From the NCBI RefSeq assembly GCF_000283155.1, contig NW_004454179.1, positions 5,523,364-5,587,363 of the forward strand: a stretch of DNA of 64,000 nucleotides. The letters run 5' to 3'. The translations under genes and the position numbers were made by a program. Shown piece by piece: positions 23,800 to 35,416 of the stretch; position 1 is the stretch's first letter; each line of letters opens with the position of its first letter. Source of the stretch: Ceratotherium simum simum. Taxonomy: Eukaryota > Chordata > Mammalia > Perissodactyla > Rhinocerotidae. The notes beneath the pieces were generated by a model. It worked only from the letters and a program-made list of their open reading frames with translations, did not search any database and was not told the origin of the DNA.

Positions 23800-25220
23800 A
23801 AATATGGTATGAAATATAAAAATGTGGTATGAAAGAGTTGCAAATGTTAATAAAAGTGATGAGAGAAGACTTCCCCAGGAAAGTCTTGATTCGAGTCCTG
23901 AACCAGGTGAGTTAGCAATGCATGCAGATACCTGGGGGAAGAGCATTTCAGGCAGAGGAAATAGTAAGTTCAAAGATGAGAAGGAGCCTGGCACAGTCAT
24001 TGGTCGTCAGCAAGGAGGCCAGTGGGGCCAGAGCTGAGTGAGGGAGCGGAGGAGGAGCAGCAGATGAGGTCAGAGGAATAACAGAGAGCCTGACTGGGCA
24101 GCGCCTCGTGGGGCATTGGAGAGCCAGTAGGAGTAAGAGGGAAGGACATGAGGGCTTGGCGCAGAGGATTAACATGATCTGCCTTTTGTTTTCAACACTC
24201 TGCTGGCTGTGCTGAAACAGATGGAAGAGGAGGCAAGCGCAGGAGAGAGGAGCCATAAGTGGGTGGTTGTAGTAATCCAGGCGAAAGATGATTATTGGCT
24301 GGGACCCAGGGTGGGAGCAGAGAAGTCTGAGCAGTGCTTGCATTCTGGCCACATTTTAAAGCATTTGCTGATGGATAGGAAGGGAGGTACAGGAGAGGTG
24401 TCGAGGACGACTCAAGCATTTTGGCCTGAACAGCAGCTAAACAAGGACGGAATTGGCATTAACTGAAAGGGGAGAGCCTATGGGAGAAGCAGCTTTGAGG
24501 GTACACTGAGGAATTTAGTTCTGGAAACATTTAAGGTTCAGACATCCATTAGATATTTCAGTGGCGATGTGGAGCAGGCAGTTGTATATAGGAGTCTTGA
24601 GTCCATGGAGAGGCCCAAGCAAGAGATGAGCATATAGAGGATTTTTGAAAACATGAGAATGGATGAGGGCACTGGGGGGCAGGGGTGGGTAGGACAAGAG
24701 ACAAGGACCGAGGATTGGGCCTGGGAACACCAACTGTAAGATGTTGGCCTGGGAAACAAGGAGGAACTACCAAGGGAGACTGAAAAGGAGCAGCCAGTGA
24801 GATAGGACGAGAACCAAGAGAGGGTGGCATCCTGGAAGCCAAGAAAAGAAAGTGTTTTGAGGAGAAAGGAGAGATTGGGTGTGTCAAACGCTGCTGAAAA
24901 GTCAAGGGAGTTGAGAATTGAGAATCAACCACGGGATTTAATGCCATGAAGGTCATTGAGGGTCCTGAAGAGAAGGGTTTGGTTAGCATGTGGGGGCAAA
25001 ATCCTTATTGGCGTGGTTTCAAGAGGGAATGAGAGGAGAGGAATTGGAGACAGTGAGTACAGATAGCTCTTTTGAGGGGTTGTACTGTAAAGGGAATGAG
25101 AGAAATGAGGCAGTAGCTGCAGAGGAACAGAATCAAGAGAGGTTTTTCCTTAACTGATAGGGGACTAGACCTTCTTTGCCAGGTCATGGAAAGGTTACTG
25201 TATATAAGGGACTTCATTGT
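23800..25220 (-). repeat. L2 LINE with decayed reverse-transcriptase ORF
   Basis: This is a long antisense L2 copy. On the minus strand the decayed ORF2 still gives recognisable pieces of the CR1/L2 reverse transcriptase in several frames, such as a relic of NCLLDISTWMS...LKLN and a relic of RPISLL...CLQFLSSHSLL. The frame is broken many times, so it cannot encode a protein. It continues the L2 fragment at 22,195-22,345. Confidence 0.85.
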
Positions 25221-25249
25221 TTCTGGGTAAACGGGAGGCTATTGTTACT

Positions 25250-25510
25250 CTTAATCTGTCTCTGGCCTGACCCTGCTCTGGGTTGACCCTATAATGCCCC
25301 CTGGATTAAAGCTTAACTTCTTGGTCATGTTTCTTTATGCAGGTCTTCTGGAAAGCTCTAGTCTCTCTATTCCTGGATTCCCACTTCCCCCATCTCACCT
25401 GGCCTCTTTCTCCCATAATTTCCTAGAAGTGCCCTCTAGTTCCACACCAATTGCTCTGGCACACCCCCTTTTACCCTCCTCCTTGTCTCCCAATGCCCTA
25501 TGTTAAGGAG
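25250..25510 (+). repeat. Possible L2-related fragment
   Basis: The pyrimidine-rich segment 'ctggcctctttctcccataa' and 'gctctggcacaccccctttt' resembles diverged L2, but I cannot place it firmly. Confidence 0.3.
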
Positions 25511-25649
25511 CCCCACTTTAATTCTTTGGAAACTTTTCAAAAATACTTAAGACCATTCATCTACAATTGGACTCCCAGCTACAGGTGATGAGAGGACCTC
25601 CAAATCCACAATCATTTTGTGGGTAGGAAGCATTTTATCAGAGAAGAAG

Positions 25650-26385
25650 AGCTCTCAGGAAGTAGTATCAGTTGAGGGAGGGCATAAAATGATGCATTCT
25701 TAGTGACAGAGAGGAAAGGACAAATCCAAGATAAATTCCAAGGAAGAACTGACAGGTCTTGTCAACAGTTGTGTGACAATATGTATGCGTCGAAAGCATT
25801 AAGTCAGCACACCGTTTGATCTAGCAATTTCACTCCTAGAAATTTATCTAGAAAAAAAGTAGACATGTAAGGTACAAAGAGTATGTAAAAGGTTGTTCAT
25901 CATAGAATTATTCATTATTGCAAAATATTGGAAACATGCTAAGTGTCAACAACAGAGGGCTGCTAGATACACCATGGCACATTTATACCGTGAAATCACG
26001 TAATCATCAAAATAATGATGCAGAGACGAATATGTATTGTCAAGAAAGCTGTTTATGATAAGAGAAAAAAAACAGGTTACATACACATTTGTGTAAAACA
26101 GTTTAAGAGGTTATTTCTCAGTAGTAATGATTATGCCAGTTTGTTTTACTTCAGTAACTCTGTATTAATTTAAGAAGTAGAAAAAAGTAACTTGTAGAAA
26201 AAGGGATAATAGTTAAAGTTAGGAGAATAGGTAAGATTGCCCAGGCGACAGATTAGAGAGAGAAGCTTGGGGAACATCCATATTGAAGGGGTGAGGAGAG
26301 GATGAGAAGATGGGAAAGAATTCAAAGAAACAGTGAAGGGAAAGGCGGGAAGATCTCATGGAAGCCAAAGAAAAAGAGAGTGCCC
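25650..26385 (-). repeat. L2 LINE split by an L1M fragment
   Basis: Outer parts at about 25,650-25,785 and 26,215-26,385 resemble antisense L2 ('gggaacatccatattgaagg', 'tcatggaagccaaagaaaaa'). The middle, about 25,790-26,190, is sense L1M ('ctagcaatttcactcctaga', 'tgcaaaatattggaaacatg'). Confidence 0.6.
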
Positions 26386-26389
26386 AGGA

Positions 26390-26840
26390 AGGGCTTGCTT
26401 GTGATACTCACTGCTGGTTGGCTACCCAATGCCATTACTAGTCCTCTTCTGCCTTGCCCACTTCCCTTCCGCAATTTCTTTACAGCTAGACGCAGCCACA
26501 TGATTGGCTCCAGCCAATGAGATGCGAGAAGATGTCTGCTGGGGGGCTTTTGGAAGAGGTTTTTCTTCCCTAATAAGGGAAGCAAGCACAGAGAAAACCT
26601 CTGTCCTATGTTGCTCCCTGCTTCCTGCCTTCAAATGCAGTTGTATGAGAATGCGACGCTGGGAGCTGCCATGATAGTTAGCTTGTAATCATGAAAGAAA
26701 GGCCAAGGGAATCAGAAATACTGACTGACAGCCCTGTCTTCTTTTCTGTGAAATACATCTGTGTCACATAAACTTGTTTATGTGTGTCACTTGTTGGGCC
26801 ACCTGCTTTTGCAGTTGAAGTCATTCTTAACTAATACAGA
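26390..26840 (+). repeat. Unclassified interspersed repeat, possibly LTR-like
   Basis: The segment has 'attggctccagccaatgaga', 'gcttgtaatcatgaaagaaa' and ends 'cattcttaactaatacag', which reads like the end of an old mammalian repeat whose name I cannot give. No coding content is present. Confidence 0.35.
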
Positions 26841-27264
26841 AAGAAGGAGTACCAAGTTTTTGGTGGCCTTTGAGCTTTGCAGATCTATGATGTTACACAT
26901 GGCAGCCATAGTGCAGGCAATAAAGGGTTAGTGTGGTGGTGAGGAAGTACAGGCAGTGAGGCTGGACCACTCTTCTGAGAAGCTTGTGAGTGGTAAAGAA
27001 TAGGATGACATGGAATCAGCAAGGGTGCATGAAGATTTCTTTTATGCCATTGCTGCTGTTGGTGACTCTGGCAGAAGACTAACTGAGGAGGAACATAGAC
27101 CTTTTATTGAACTTTCAATGTTCAAGCACATAGTAGTTGCTCATTAAATGGTTATCACTATTATCATTATTCAATGATGTCACTCTTGGAGATGTTATAA
27201 TCTTTGGGTAAACTTGAGATGTTCTGGAGGTATACTAGTCTGCAGACTTGTCCTGGCTGTCTGT

Positions 27265-27485
27265 CCCTTGGAGGCAGTAGAGTGTGATCAATGGAAAGGA
27301 TACTGGCTTTAGAGTCAGACTAAATCCACTTACTTGCTGTAGACCCTTGGGCTAAACTCCTCTGAGTCTCAGGTTCCTCACCTGTAAATGGAGATAAGAA
27401 TATCTACCTCAAAGAGTTGGTATGAGAAGTAAATGAGATAATGCATAGAAAGTGCTGGTACACAGTAGGCACTGGAATAACTAGA
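27265..27485 (+). repeat. MIR SINE
   Basis: Sense MIR: 'ggatactggctttagagtca', 'cttgctgtagacccttgggc', 'ctcacctgtaaatggagata' and 'ggtacacagtaggcactgga'. Confidence 0.85.
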
Positions 27486-27583
27486 GAGCTCTGTGGTGGG
27501 CACCACAGGTTGCCTTCCAAACATCACTTCCTCTTCCTCCTTCCTAACAGAACTCCACTTTGGTCCAGGCATCTCCTCCTCCC

Positions 27584-27775
27584 AGATAAGGTAACCCAGG
27601 CTCAGAGAGCTTAAGTGGCATTTCTGAGGTCTCATAACCTAGTATCAGAGGCAGCACTTGAACCCGAGTCTTCTGACTCCCAGCCCATTGTTCTTTGTAA
27701 TACTTCTCCTTTCTGGAGGAATTAGCACATTTATCCAACACAAGATACCTGGCACTCAGAGGTTCTAAACTATAG
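27584..27775 (-). repeat. MIR-related repeat, paralogous to 35,677-35,865
   Basis: Reversed MIR-type core ('aacccaggctcagagagctt', 'acttgaacccgagtcttctg') followed by about 60 bp that MIR does not explain but that recurs in the copy at 35,677-35,865, such as 'atccaacacaagatacc'. Confidence 0.6.
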
Positions 27776-29469
27776 TCCGTTTCTCCCCAAGAGCAAGAGA
27801 CAGAAGCCACATAGACTCGGAAGTGACATACCATCTCTTCGGAGACCAACCCTGATAGAATGCAGAAGGGGACCACATAAGGATGTGAATACCAGGAGGT
27901 GATGATCACTGAAGGCATTCTTGGAAGCTGGCTACCACAAGCATCTTAACATTATTATGAAAATAGTTTTGACTTTATGAATTTCCCAAAAGGGCTTGGG
28001 GACTCCAAGAGGTCCACAGATCATACTCGGAGATCCACTGACCTTGATAATATAATCTTTCATCAATCTACATGATTTATGCTACTATTTTGAAGATGAT
28101 TCTCACATCTACCTCTCTTTGCAGATTCATCTCAGTTTGTCAGATCTCACTTTAAAAACGAGTTTGCCAGAGAGACTCAATCTATCCAGTATTTTGCCTC
28201 TGCTGATACCAGAGTGAGGATGCTGGAAGAGCAGAGTACTCATCCTCCAGGACAGACCTCATAAACTAAACTGTCATGTGGTCATTCATAATACCTCATC
28301 AAGGCCTTTTGCATCTATGGGTTCATCTTAAATTTTCCTAAATCTTTTCAATCTGAACCACCTTCTTTGCTAATCCATTCCACAAATTACCTGTATCAAG
28401 TAGTAACTTCTTTCATTTGTCCTAAAAGGCCTCAGCTAACCTGAAACAGGCTTGATTTCTACATGTTAAGACTTGGCAAATACACCCACGTACAATGCAT
28501 CCAAACACTCACTCTTCATGACTTTGAGACACTAATCTTTGTTCCCTTTCAGAAGAGCGCTAATATTTTTAGCGCATGATACAGCTGTGGTACACCCCCC
28601 AGCCCAGTAACATTAGTCCCCTCCTCTGGATGGACATCCTCTTCCACTGTGTTCCTCAAGACCTTAGCTAGCAGAGCTTCAGCACATAGCCTGCATTCAG
28701 CTACACTGAAGTTTGTACTCGGACAGGGCAATAGTGTTCCATTTTCCAAAGTTTGTGAAAATTACGCTCAAAGTCCTGTTTGTGCAGTGGACCATGGAGT
28801 TATCTATCCAGCTGCCTCCTTCTCTCATTATAGCAGTATACCTCTCCCCTGGCCCTTTCTTCTCCCCCATTCCATGAGGTTCTGGTGCGGCTGCCAATTA
28901 TACTCCTCCCCCTTCAGTCAAAATGATTAGTCCAAGGAAGGGTAAATATCCAAGATGGGCCTGCCAGGGCCTGGAATTGTTTGCAGGGAAGCCAAACAGG
29001 AAGGCCCTTTTGCCTAGTCTAGAGTCAGAGAACTGGAAGAATGAAGGGGAGCTGCCTGCAGCCATGTTTCCTTTTGCTGCATTCAGTAGGTGAAAATATA
29101 GCCAAATAAGACCAAAAACGCTAAGAATAAGACAAATACAGCAAGTTTGAGTCTCTGGATTTACTCCTGCCTAAGGCTAGTTCCAACTCCCTTCTTCCCA
29201 GTGATATGACTCAAGAATGGCCAGTAGTGTTAGGTTTCTACCACTTATTGATAGGACCCCTCATACAATTGACTCTGTGGGCCAAATTATATGATGAGGG
29301 ATTTGCTTCCTACAGGAGCATGTGTTGAGAGATAATTCAGTGAAGATCTAGAAAGAGGACTGAGAAGGGGCTGGCCAGAGAAAAGGTAGGCAAACCAAGG
29401 AACAGCATTACATAGAAGCAGATAATGGGCTAGTTTTAATTGGCTGATGAGGAAACAGACACTCCCATA

Positions 29470-29880
29470 GACTTGGCAGGAGTATAAATTGGTATGATAC
29501 ATTTTGGAAGGCAATTTGGCAGTATCTCAAGATTTGAAATGTTCCTGCTCTTTGAGCCAATAATTGTACTCAATGCAGCACTCTTTGTTGTGGTAAAAAG
29601 CTGGCAATAACCTCAAATATTTGCATCAACAATAGGGGACTGGTTAAATAAATTATGGAAAAATGTCCAAGTTCTAGTGTTGAGGAAAAAAGTATATGAT
29701 GATACAAACCATTTATTTATAGATATGTATATTTAGTAACTGCAGAGAAGCTCGGAGGACCATACATTGGTTGGCAGTGATGACCTCTGTTGGGATGACT
29801 ACAATTATGGAGAACTTTCACTTTCTATGTTTATATGAGCCCGGAATAATTTGAGAGATTAATTTCTGTTTTATTTCTGC
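29470..29880 (+). repeat. L1M LINE fragment
   Basis: Old L1: 'ggcaggagtataaattggta', 'tttggaaggcaatttggcag', 'caataggggactggttaaat' and 'aattatggaaaaatgtccaa'. Confidence 0.8.
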
Positions 29881-29935
29881 TGCTGTAAGAAAAACGCAAG
29901 ATGATTTTTCCCTCCTTTCACTATTAGTATTAGTA

Positions 29936-30142
29936 CAGCCATGGGTCACTTAACGACAGGGATACATTTTAAGAAATGCGTTGTTAGGCAATTTTATTGT
30001 TGTGCAAACATCATAGAGTGTACTTACACAAACTTAGATGGTATAGCTTACTACATACCTAGGCTGTATGGTACCAATCTTATGAGACCACTATCATATA
30101 TGGGGTCTGTCGTTGACTGAAATGTTATGTGGCTCGTGACTG
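29936..30142. mobile_element. Mariner/Tigger-like MITE
   Basis: About 207 bp with imperfect terminal inverted repeats (CAGCCATGGGTCACTTAACG at the left, the complement of CAGTCACGAGCCACATAAC at the right). TA dinucleotides at 29,934-29,935 and 30,143-30,144 match the TA target duplication of the Tc1/mariner superfamily. It is non-autonomous and has no coding capacity. Confidence 0.75.
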
Positions 30143-30182
30143 TATTCTGAGTTCTACGATCTCTGGCCCTGAAGTTTTATTC

Positions 30183-30905
30183 ATTCATTTATTCACTCAT
30201 TTATTTGATCAATAAAGGATTGAGTGAATGAGTGCCAACTGTGTTAGGCACTCTTCTCGGTGCTGGGCATATAATAGCAAAATAGAATCATTATCCTCAT
30301 GGATTTTATATCATTGTGAAAACAAGTATCAGACGCTGATGAGTGTTATGGAGAAGCAAAGAGGAAGAGAATGTGGATAGAATGCTGGGGGAGAGACAGT
30401 AGGGTCCTATTATATATAAAGTGGTCAGAGAAAGCCTCATTGAGAAGGCAGCATCAAGAGCTAAAGGAAGGGAGGAAGAAAGCCATGCAGCTTGAGGGGA
30501 AAAGGTCTTCCAGGCACAGGGGATAGCATACATAAGACCTTAAAGCTGAAGTGTGCTTGATGAGTTTGAGGCCGTAAGGACTGTGTGGCTGGAAGGAACA
30601 ATGAGAAATGAAGCCCAGGTAAGGGAGAGGGGCACGCAGTGTGCCTATTGGACTTGAGGCCATTGTACCACTGAGCGAGAGGAGAAGCCATTAGAGGGTT
30701 TTGGAACAACTTTAAAATGATCGCTCTGGTTGCTCTAAGACTAAAGTACAGGGAGTAAGGGTGGAAGCAGGGAGACCAGTTAGAAAGTGATTGCAATGAT
30801 ACAGGTGAGAGAAAATGGCTGGACTATAGTGGTTGAAGTGTTTGGGTCCTAAACGTATTTTGGAGATGTGGCTGATGGATTTATTGGACAGGATGCAGGG
30901 CATGA
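30183..30905 (-). repeat. L2 LINE 3' half
   Basis: Antisense L2 beginning with the tail 'attcattcatttattcactc' and 'gttaggcactcttctcggtg', then 'agtggtcagagaaagcctca' and 'gagaccagttagaaagtgat'. Confidence 0.8.
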
Positions 30906-31353
30906 GTGCCTATGACTGAGGGCCCAGTATTGAGGCTGTCAGACCCCTGGAAGTCTCCCAGGACTAAGGCATAAGCCCACTGAGGGGGATTCCACTGAGT
31001 TACCCCCAAAAGGTGGCAGTGTAAACTGGTGCTTTGAGTTGAAGGAGGTGGAGGAGGGCAGAACCAGGGCAGAAAGGGTGGAGGTTTGGGGTTTTCTGTC
31101 ATGGGACAGACCCATGCACAGTGTGCAGCAGGCTCCACCTCAGAGATGGGAGTGGTTCTAGCCATGGGATGCCAGGGGAGGCTGGATGCCTAGTGCCACA
31201 GCCTTGACACACTTGGTTTGGGAGGGGAAAAAAGGACAGACTGCATTTTCACCCACCACAGCAAAAGAAGACTCAGAGCCAGATTTAATTTGATTTAGAA
31301 AAAGTGCTGTTATTTCCTGTACTCATGTCTGTGGAGCAAATCAAGACCCATTA

Positions 31354-31553
31354 GGGCCGGCCCCGTGGCTTAGCGTTTGGGTGCGCGTGCTCTGCTGCTG
31401 GCGGCCCGGGTTCGGATCCCGGGTGCGCACCGACGCACCGCTTCTCCGGCCATGCTGAGGCCGTGTCCCACATATAGCAACTGGAAGGATGTGCAACTGT
31501 GACATACAACTATCTGCTGGGGCTTTGGGGGAAAAATAAATAAAATTATAAAA
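31354..31553 (+). repeat. ERE-type tRNA SINE, young subfamily
   Basis: Well preserved element with 'gggccggccccgtggcttag' at the start, 'cccgggttcggatcccgggt' as the B-box region, and 'atctgctggggctttggggg' before an A-rich tail. An 11-bp target-site duplication (aagacccatta) lies at 31,343-31,353 and 31,554-31,564. It lies just beyond the SORBS1 poly(A) site. Confidence 0.97.
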
Positions 31554-31870
31554 AAGACCCATTATACATATTTTATAATGTTTCACTTTTGCTTTAAAGA
31601 CATATATGCATTATTTTTGTAATCAGAACAGATAAAAACATATTTTACAAAGAATGGTGAAATAGTCCACAACAATCAATTCAGAGAGAGTCATGGAGTT
31701 AGCTTATTGAGAAAAGTGTAAGGTAAGAAGTGGTGACTTCAAGGAGCAGGATGAAAGCCAGATGGTACACGAATACAGTGAATAGAAGCCTCATTGGAGA
31801 AACTTGGCAAAGGAAGGAAAGAAACAATGAATGGTAAGAACAAACATATGCCACACAATTCCGAATAAAG

Positions 31871-31876
31871 TTTATT
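31871..31876 (-). terminator. SORBS1: Probable SORBS1 poly(A) signal
   Basis: AATAAA on the minus strand, followed within about 20-40 bases by a GU-rich stretch (TGTGTGGCATATGTTTGTTC). This is the usual arrangement of a cleavage site, which would fall near 31,850. Confidence 0.6.
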
Positions 31877-33100
31877 AAATAATATGTACAGCAAATGTAG
31901 TAATTCGACACATCTAGTTATCAAATCCACTGCAATAAAGAAAAATAAATGAACGGAAAAATTTGTGTCTGCATAGTACATGCTCTTGGTGTGTAATTTA
32001 AATGGCAATACTTTAAATTAATTGGTTATATATAATGTCAGTTATTTTTCTTTCAGAATATAATCCTTTTTGTAGTAATCTGTTCTAGCAATAGGACTTA
32101 ATACTACTGCAGATAAATAGGACTGAAAAAAAAATCGAAAACACAACAAAAAACTATAACTGAGATAACAGTTACCGTCTCTCCCAGAAAGAATGATTAT
32201 TTAAAATTTTAACACTTTTCAATGGCTATTTTTGTGCTAAAAATCTGCAGGTGAGTTATTTGGAATTCCTTCATTTAAATAAAAATGCAAAAAACTTCAT
32301 GACTTCCTTATTTTACCCCCCTTCAGTTCAAATTTTTAAAATTATTTTTCTATACAAAGTAAGTACATGGGCTATACAAAGTTAAATATACATATTTACA
32401 GTCCCACTTCTTAAGCATATGATATTTTTCTTTTACTGATCACAGAGAGACTGCAAAAGGTAAGTAGTCAGAGGCCTGCCTTTGCCCAGAAGCATGGCTA
32501 GTATATCAAAATGTGTCGCAAGGCATGCGCCAATTAGTTGCACTTGCTATTAATAAACCTGTATAAACATTTCAGCATAAAAATAGGTATTTTATATTAC
32601 TAAATGTCTGAAGACAAAAGAGCTGTTGGAAACCTTTGTTCCCCATTTTGTCATACGTAGGAAGCTGAAGTTTGATGCAAATTTTAACATATTTTATTAA
32701 AGACGGGCAAATTGGTGAGGCATACCTGTGTTTCTGGAGATATACAAATGCGTGAGGCTGGCATCATATGCAAATGTAGCTTTACAAATTGGTTTCATTT
32801 TCTAGCTGTATTTAAAGAGGTGTTCAAAATTACCTACTTAACCAAGAAGCGCCCCTCAAAAAACTATTAGATAAGGTTGTGTTAATGGTTTGCATCTAAG
32901 AAAGACCAGGAAACACATTAGTCAATACAAGAATTACATTCCAAAATGGGTGAAATGCTGCCGTGCAAAATGCACGTGAAAATGCACATGTACTATATTC
33001 CCTCAGAGAGTGAGTCAAAAAAAAAAACAGTGCCCTTGGATGGTGGAGTGGACCTTCCAAAGCTATGAGTCTTATTTAAGAATATCAAGAAGGCCCTTCT

Positions 33101-33351
33101 GAGGCCGGCCTGGTGGTACAACTGGTTAAGTGCAAGTGCTCCGCTGCGGTGGCCTGGGGTTTGCCGGTTCAGGTCCCAGGCACGCACCAACACGCCACTT
33201 GGCAAGCCATGCTGTGGCGGCGTCCCATATAAAGTGAAGGAAGATGGGCACGGATGTTAGCCCAGGGCCAGTCTTCCTCAGCAAAAAAAAAAAAAAAAAG
33301 AGGAGGATTGGCAGACGTTAGCACAGGGCTGATCTTCCTCACAAACAAAAA
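33101..33351 (+). repeat. ERE-type tRNA SINE in the SORBS1 3'UTR
   Basis: Sense ERE: 'gaggccggcctggtggtaca', 'tgccggttcaggtcccaggc', 'gggccagtcttcctcagc', an internal A17 run at 33,283-33,299, and an A-rich tail. An 11-bp target-site duplication (aaggcccttct) lies at 33,090-33,100 and 33,352-33,362. It is opposite to the SORBS1 transcript. Confidence 0.96.
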
Positions 33352-35416
33352 AAGGCCCTTCTACTCAGGAAGCTCCTCCAACCCACCTGCACCCCCACCC
33401 CCACCATTAGTGCCACAGCCTTTTCCCTTGGGATTAAGGCTCTGCTCTGTCCTAGTCAAAAACAAACGTCTCTGGGAAGAGGTAACACATTCCTCTTATC
33501 AGTCATTTACACTTTAGTGTGAAGGAGTCAGTGGCAGTTTCTTTCCTGAGAGCAGGATGTGCAAGGAGGACAGGGAGAGTGAGGGTACTGTGGCTGCCTG
33601 ATGGGGGTAGGCATGTGACGGGATCCTAAGATGAGTAGTGGAGGCAGAATCCAAGGCAGAGGCACTGAAGACAAACTTTGCCTACTTATAAAAACTCCAG
33701 ACTTTGGGACAACTGTCCTGGGGCAATTCTGAGCTACATGCAGAGAGCCAGGGTTCCTGTGCACACCCTACCACCTAGAACTGCTACTCCTATTTGTGAT
33801 CTTGGACGTGTATTTGTGGGGTGGATGCGAGTTTGAAGACTATGGAAATGGTTCCAAGTATTTCCAGCCATAACTACCCTCAGACAAAGGTTCTTCTAGC
33901 ACCCTAGTTGCTCAAAAGTGAGCTAACAGAGACAGAAATAGGACAATGCTTTCTAGGATCCCTCCAGGGAAAATTCATCTCTTCCTCTCTCACACCCTTC
34001 TTAGCACATATCACAGTCTCTCTTGACTTAGTATTTTTTTGTGAGTCTGTCTCTCCAATCACCTCTGAGTTCCCAGGAGGCAGGGAATGGGTCATTTCTA
34101 TCTTTATTTCTCCAAGGGGTCTAACAGAGAGGCTGATAAACATCCTTGAATTGGATCGAGTTGTGACTGAACACCCGAGGCGTCACAGGGGTCTCCCTCA
34201 GATGTGGCCCCCACAGAGGACAGACCTTCTGAGAGGGGCAGAATCACTGCCTCACAGTTAGGGCCACTGCATATGCACCTTCTGCTCTGAAGAGAAGCCT
34301 CACCAGCGTGCATCAGGATTCACAACCCTGGTTACTACATTTGGAGTGGTCCTTGAGCTCGTACGGGCAGTGAAAATGGAGACATAGTGAGTCTCTTCTA
34401 AGGCTTGGAGACACGTCTTGCTCACCAGCATCCAGTGTACATCAGTGTATGTTACAGGAATCACTGAATACTATCTTTGGCTGTGAGAATAGGCCTACCA
34501 ACCCCAAGCTGTCCTGGCCAAAAACAATCCAAAAAAGAAAGGTTAGCAATGGCATCCTGCTAAACGAAACTGTGCTGCCCTGAAGGTGACTATTTATAAA
34601 AGCCAGTGATGTGGGAAAGGAGCACACTGCCAGTGACCTCAAGAGCTACGGGGCTTCTTGACTTAATCACTTGGACATACAAATTTGTCTATCCGCCTGG
34701 CCACCCGCTCCCATGGGCAAACCTTGTGTGCTTTTCTATCTGAACACCAGGGGCGTCAATGGCAATGCTGCACACAAGCTGAATCCACAGGACGCCTAAA
34801 TTTTGCCTCCACTTCCCCCCGTACCTCAGCAGGTCCAGTGAAGGACTTGGCTTGGGTAGTTTGGGGCCTCCATCACTGTCTAGGGATGGCCTAGACAGCC
34901 CAGATGGATCTCCAGCAGCGTTGGGGGTTCAGTGGGCTCTGGGGCTGCTGGGGATGGAGGCTGGAGGAGTCTGCGTGTACAGCCTTTGGAAAATGGCTGG
35001 GGATCTGCTTGGTGCTCCAAGGGCTGCTTCAGGCTAAACGACCCCTTTGAGCCAGAGCTGGTCAAGGCTGGGGCAATAAGAGGCATTGCTGGGCTAACTG
35101 CTCCTGGACTGTGCTGCAGGTCAGATTACCCAAGAAGCGGGGAGGAGGGGAAGGCTGGAGTGGCTCCCAGAAGCAGCTAAGTAAATACAGATTTGCCTCA
35201 TTCCTTTTTGCTCAGCGCATAGTTCAGCCCCGTCTGATACACAGTAAGCTTAGACAGACTCGGATTTTAGACACAACACTTCTCTGTCCTCTCTTTTGCT
35301 TCTTACTTTATCCACTACATTAGTTCTCCTACTGACTCAATGTTTAAATAAAGAGACCGGTTTGTGTTTTATGCTTCATCCTCCAGTAAAAATAATCTCT
35401 GTGGTTTTCAGTCTTC

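Larger units (their letters stand above)
16231..31849. other. Intergenic region between PDLIM1 and SORBS1
   Basis: About 15.6 kb lies between the PDLIM1 promoter and the SORBS1 poly(A) site. It is mostly repeats: nested L2/L1M clusters at 22.2-25.2 kb and 25.6-26.4 kb, further L1M and L2 copies, MIRs, a mariner-like MITE and one ERE SINE. No coding exon was recognised. Stretches where I recognise nothing are about 17,270-17,810, 18,650-19,300, 19,720-20,390, 20,570-22,190, 26,850-27,260, 27,800-29,460 and 30,910-31,340. Confidence 0.75.
31850..35416 (-). other. SORBS1: SORBS1 3'UTR
   Basis: This is a predicted 3'UTR of about 3.5 kb from the TAA at 35,417-35,419 to a poly(A) signal at 31,871-31,876. 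The distal part (31,600-32,980) is AT-rich and free of recognisable repeats, as expected of a functional UTR. An ERE SINE sits in the middle at 33,101-33,351, antisense to the transcript. Two Pumilio-type motifs are present (see findings). Earlier AATAAA signals, for example complementary to 32,693-32,698, could give shorter forms. The length is inferred, not proven. Confidence 0.65.

Noticed and set aside
24515..25217. Minus-strand frames with reverse-transcriptase-like pieces
   Set aside because: Decayed L2 ORF2 broken into several frames. No intact gene.
26390..26840. Possible retroviral solo LTR
   Set aside because: Only vague end similarity. No primer-binding site, TATA with poly(A) pair, or flanking duplication could be shown, so it is listed as unclassified.
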